A DNA stretch of 64,000 nt from Nocardioides sp. B-3 (lineage in GTDB: Bacteria; Actinomycetota; Actinomycetes; Propionibacteriales; Nocardioidaceae). This document shows, one piece after another, positions 62,309-64,000 of this stretch. The notes below the pieces were generated by a model that did no database searches, was not told the DNA's origin, and saw nothing but the letters and a program-made list of their open reading frames with translations. The position numbers were made by a program, and so were the translations under genes. Within the stretch, counting starts at the first letter, position 1, and the number at the start of each line of letters is the position of its first letter. Location: NCBI RefSeq assembly GCF_024703895.1, contig NZ_CP087968.1, positions 4,092,001-4,156,000 of the forward strand, given 5' to 3'.

Positions 62309-64000
62309 ATGCCTGATCTGCGATTCAAGCCAGAGCCTGCCCAGCACACCGAGATCCCGCGCCCCAAGCGCGCGGAGGGTCAGTGGGCGCTCGGCTACAC
62401 CGAGCCGTTGAACAAGAACGAGCAGTCCAAGAAGGACGACGACCCGCTCAACGTCCTCAACCGGATCCTCTACACCTACTCCAAGCGCGGCTTCGACTCG
62501 ATCGACCCGGCCGACCTGCGCGGTCGCTTCCGCTGGATGGGCCTCTACACGCAGCGCGCTCCCGGCTTCGACGGCGGGAAGACCGCGCAGCTGGAGGAGG
62601 AAGAGCTCGACGACCGCTTCTTCATGATGCGCGTGCGCACCGACGGCCAGATCCTCGATGCCGATGCCCTGCGTGCCCTCGGCGAGTCCTCGACGACCTA
62701 CGCCCGCAACACCGCGGACATCACCGACCGCAACAACATCCAGTACCACTGGATCGACATCGTCGACGTGCCCGCCATCTGGGAGCGCCTCGAGTCGGCC
62801 GGCCTCACCACGATCGAGGCGTGCGGCGACGGCCCGCGCCCCTTCCCCGGGCTCGCCGGTCGCCGGGATCGCCAAGGACGAGATCATCGACGGCTCCGAG
62901 GCGCTCGCCGAGATCAAGCGTCGCGCGCTGAACAACCCCGCCTTCTCCAACCTGCCGCGCAAGTTCAAGACGGCGCTGACCGGGCACCCCAGCCACGACG
63001 TCGCGCCCGAGATCAACGACGTGTCGTTCGTCGGCACCGTCCACCCCGAGCACGGCCCGGGCTTCGACCTGTGGGTCGGCGGCGGACTGTCGACCAACCC
63101 CGATGCTCGCGCACAAGCTGGGCGTGTGGATCCCGCTCGACGAGGTCGCCGACGCGTGGGAGGGCGTGGCCGGCATCTTCCGCGACTACGGCTACCGCCG
63201 CCTGCGCTCAAAGGCCCGGCTGAAGTTCCTGCTGGCCGACTGGGGCAAGGAGAAGTTCCGCGAGGTGCTCGAGAACGAATACCTCCATCGCGCCCTCGTC
63301 GACTGCCCCTCGCCGGTCGCCCCCGTGCACCGGGGGTGACCACGTCGGGATCCACGAGCAGAAGGACGGCAAGTACTTCATCGGCGCGACGCCCGTCGTG
63401 GGTCGCATCGACGGCACGACGCTCACCGCACTGGGCGACCTCGTCGAGCAGTACGGCGCCGCGGGCGCCCGCCTCACGGCGTACCAGAAGCTCGTGGTGA
63501 TCGGGGTCGACGGTGCCGACACCGAGGCCTTCGCCGACGGCCCGGAGAAGATCGGCCTGACCGCTCGCCCCAGCAACTGGCGTCGCCGCACGATGGCGTG
63601 CACCGGCATCGAGTTCTGCAAGCTCGCGATCGTGGACACCAAGGAGCGGGCCCCGCTCGCTGGTCACCGAGCTCGAGAAGCGGTTCCCCGAGCTGGACAC
63701 ACCGATCTCGGTCAACGTCAACGGCTGCCCCAACGCCTGCGCCCGCACCCGGGTCGCCGACATCGGCCTCAAGGGCATGCTGGTGCTCGACGACGACGGC
63801 AACCGGGTCGAGGGCTTCCCGGGTGCACCTCGGTGGCGCGCTCGGACTGAGCTCCACGCTCGGCCGCAAGCTGCGTGCGCACAAGATCACCAGCGCCGGC
63901 CTCGACGACTACGTCACCAACGTCGTGCAGGCCTACCTCGCCGATCGCTCGCCGGACGAGCTGTTCGCCGACTGGGTCGGCCGGGCCGACGAAGTCCACC
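62309..64000 (+). CDS. sir: Ferredoxin-dependent sulfite reductase (SirA/NirA family), 3' end cut
   Basis: Siroheme-[4Fe-4S] enzyme reducing sulfite to sulfide. About 560 residues visible. Siroheme/cluster Cys motifs CTGIEFCKLA and VNVNGCPNACARTRVADIGL, plus LSTNP and RKFKTALTGHPSHDV. Frame breaks near 62860, 63105, 63335, 63660 and 63825, each one extra base. Gene symbol is the family name; nitrite reductase is a possible alternative, but the cysteine leader upstream favours sulfite. Confidence 0.9.

Noticed and set aside
62285..63802. 505-residue open frame on the minus strand
   Set aside because: Antisense of sulfite reductase, whose siroheme Cys motifs are on the plus strand.

Overview
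The window is GC-rich actinobacterial DNA, most likely from a Nocardioides-like member of the Nocardioidaceae. The evidence is the codon use, a mycothiol-type DinB-fold enzyme, an F420-dependent oxidoreductase, GAF-ANTAR and 13E12/DUF222 genes, a family of short dispersed repeats, and above all an actinobacterial sterol-catabolism gene set. No rRNA, tRNA, CRISPR array, IS element or phage region was seen.

Layout. 0-6.3 kb: secreted metalloprotease, Rieske lipoprotein, uvrA with an SOS box, then three small housekeeping genes. 6.3-17.5 kb: first sterol block with kshB, a small Cys/His ORF, kshA, fadE26 and fadE27, then GAF-ANTAR genes, an LVIVD protein, nitronate monooxygenase, fadD19 and echA19. 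17.5-22.5 kb: accessory genes of lower GC (acetyltransferase-like, 13E12/HNH, HAD, APH-like, UPF0158, pRiA4b ORF-3-like). 22.6-32.5 kb: thioredoxin-rhodanese fusion, fadD8-like ligase, lipase, then LLM oxidoreductase, DUF35, ltp4, ltp3, cyp125 and fadA5. 32.6-39.2 kb: an mraY, a cyclic-nucleotide-domain histidine kinase paired with a receiver/thioredoxin-reductase-like fusion, map and an ABC-F ATPase. 39.2-43.4 kb: accessory genes (phoD-like remnant, phzF, second 13E12, GNAT, small lipoprotein). 43.4-48.4 kb: M3 peptidase, two sulfotransferases and a sulfatase lipoprotein. 48.4-58.3 kb: kstR2, fadE30, fadE33-like, M43 protease, hsaB-hsaC-hsaD-hsaA, kstD and hsd4B. 58.3-64 kb: glyA, an arylsulfotransferase-like secreted protein, a cysteine-containing leader peptide and a truncated sulfite reductase.

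How it works together. CYP125 and FadD19/FadD8-type ligases oxidise and activate the sterol side chain. FadE26-FadE27, EchA19, Hsd4B, FadA5 and the Ltp3/Ltp4/DUF35 group shorten it. KstD and KshAB open ring B. HsaAB, HsaC and HsaD break ring A. FadE30 and the FadE33-like protein act later on the C/D-ring propionate under KstR2. Six palindromes of the form TAGAAC-NN-GTTCTA mark KstR-type operators at every sterol promoter except the KstR2 one, which carries a different palindrome. Gene order inside the blocks (fadD19|echA19, LLM|DUF35-ltp4-ltp3, cyp125|fadA5, hsaADCB) matches Mycobacterium tuberculosis, but the blocks are separated by unrelated genes.

Quality warning. Most genes longer than about 1 kb are broken by single-base frame breaks, roughly 80-90 in the window. 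Every break I resolved base by base is a +1 insertion, usually an extra G or C in a short run. I treat these as sequence errors and give gene coordinates spanning them.
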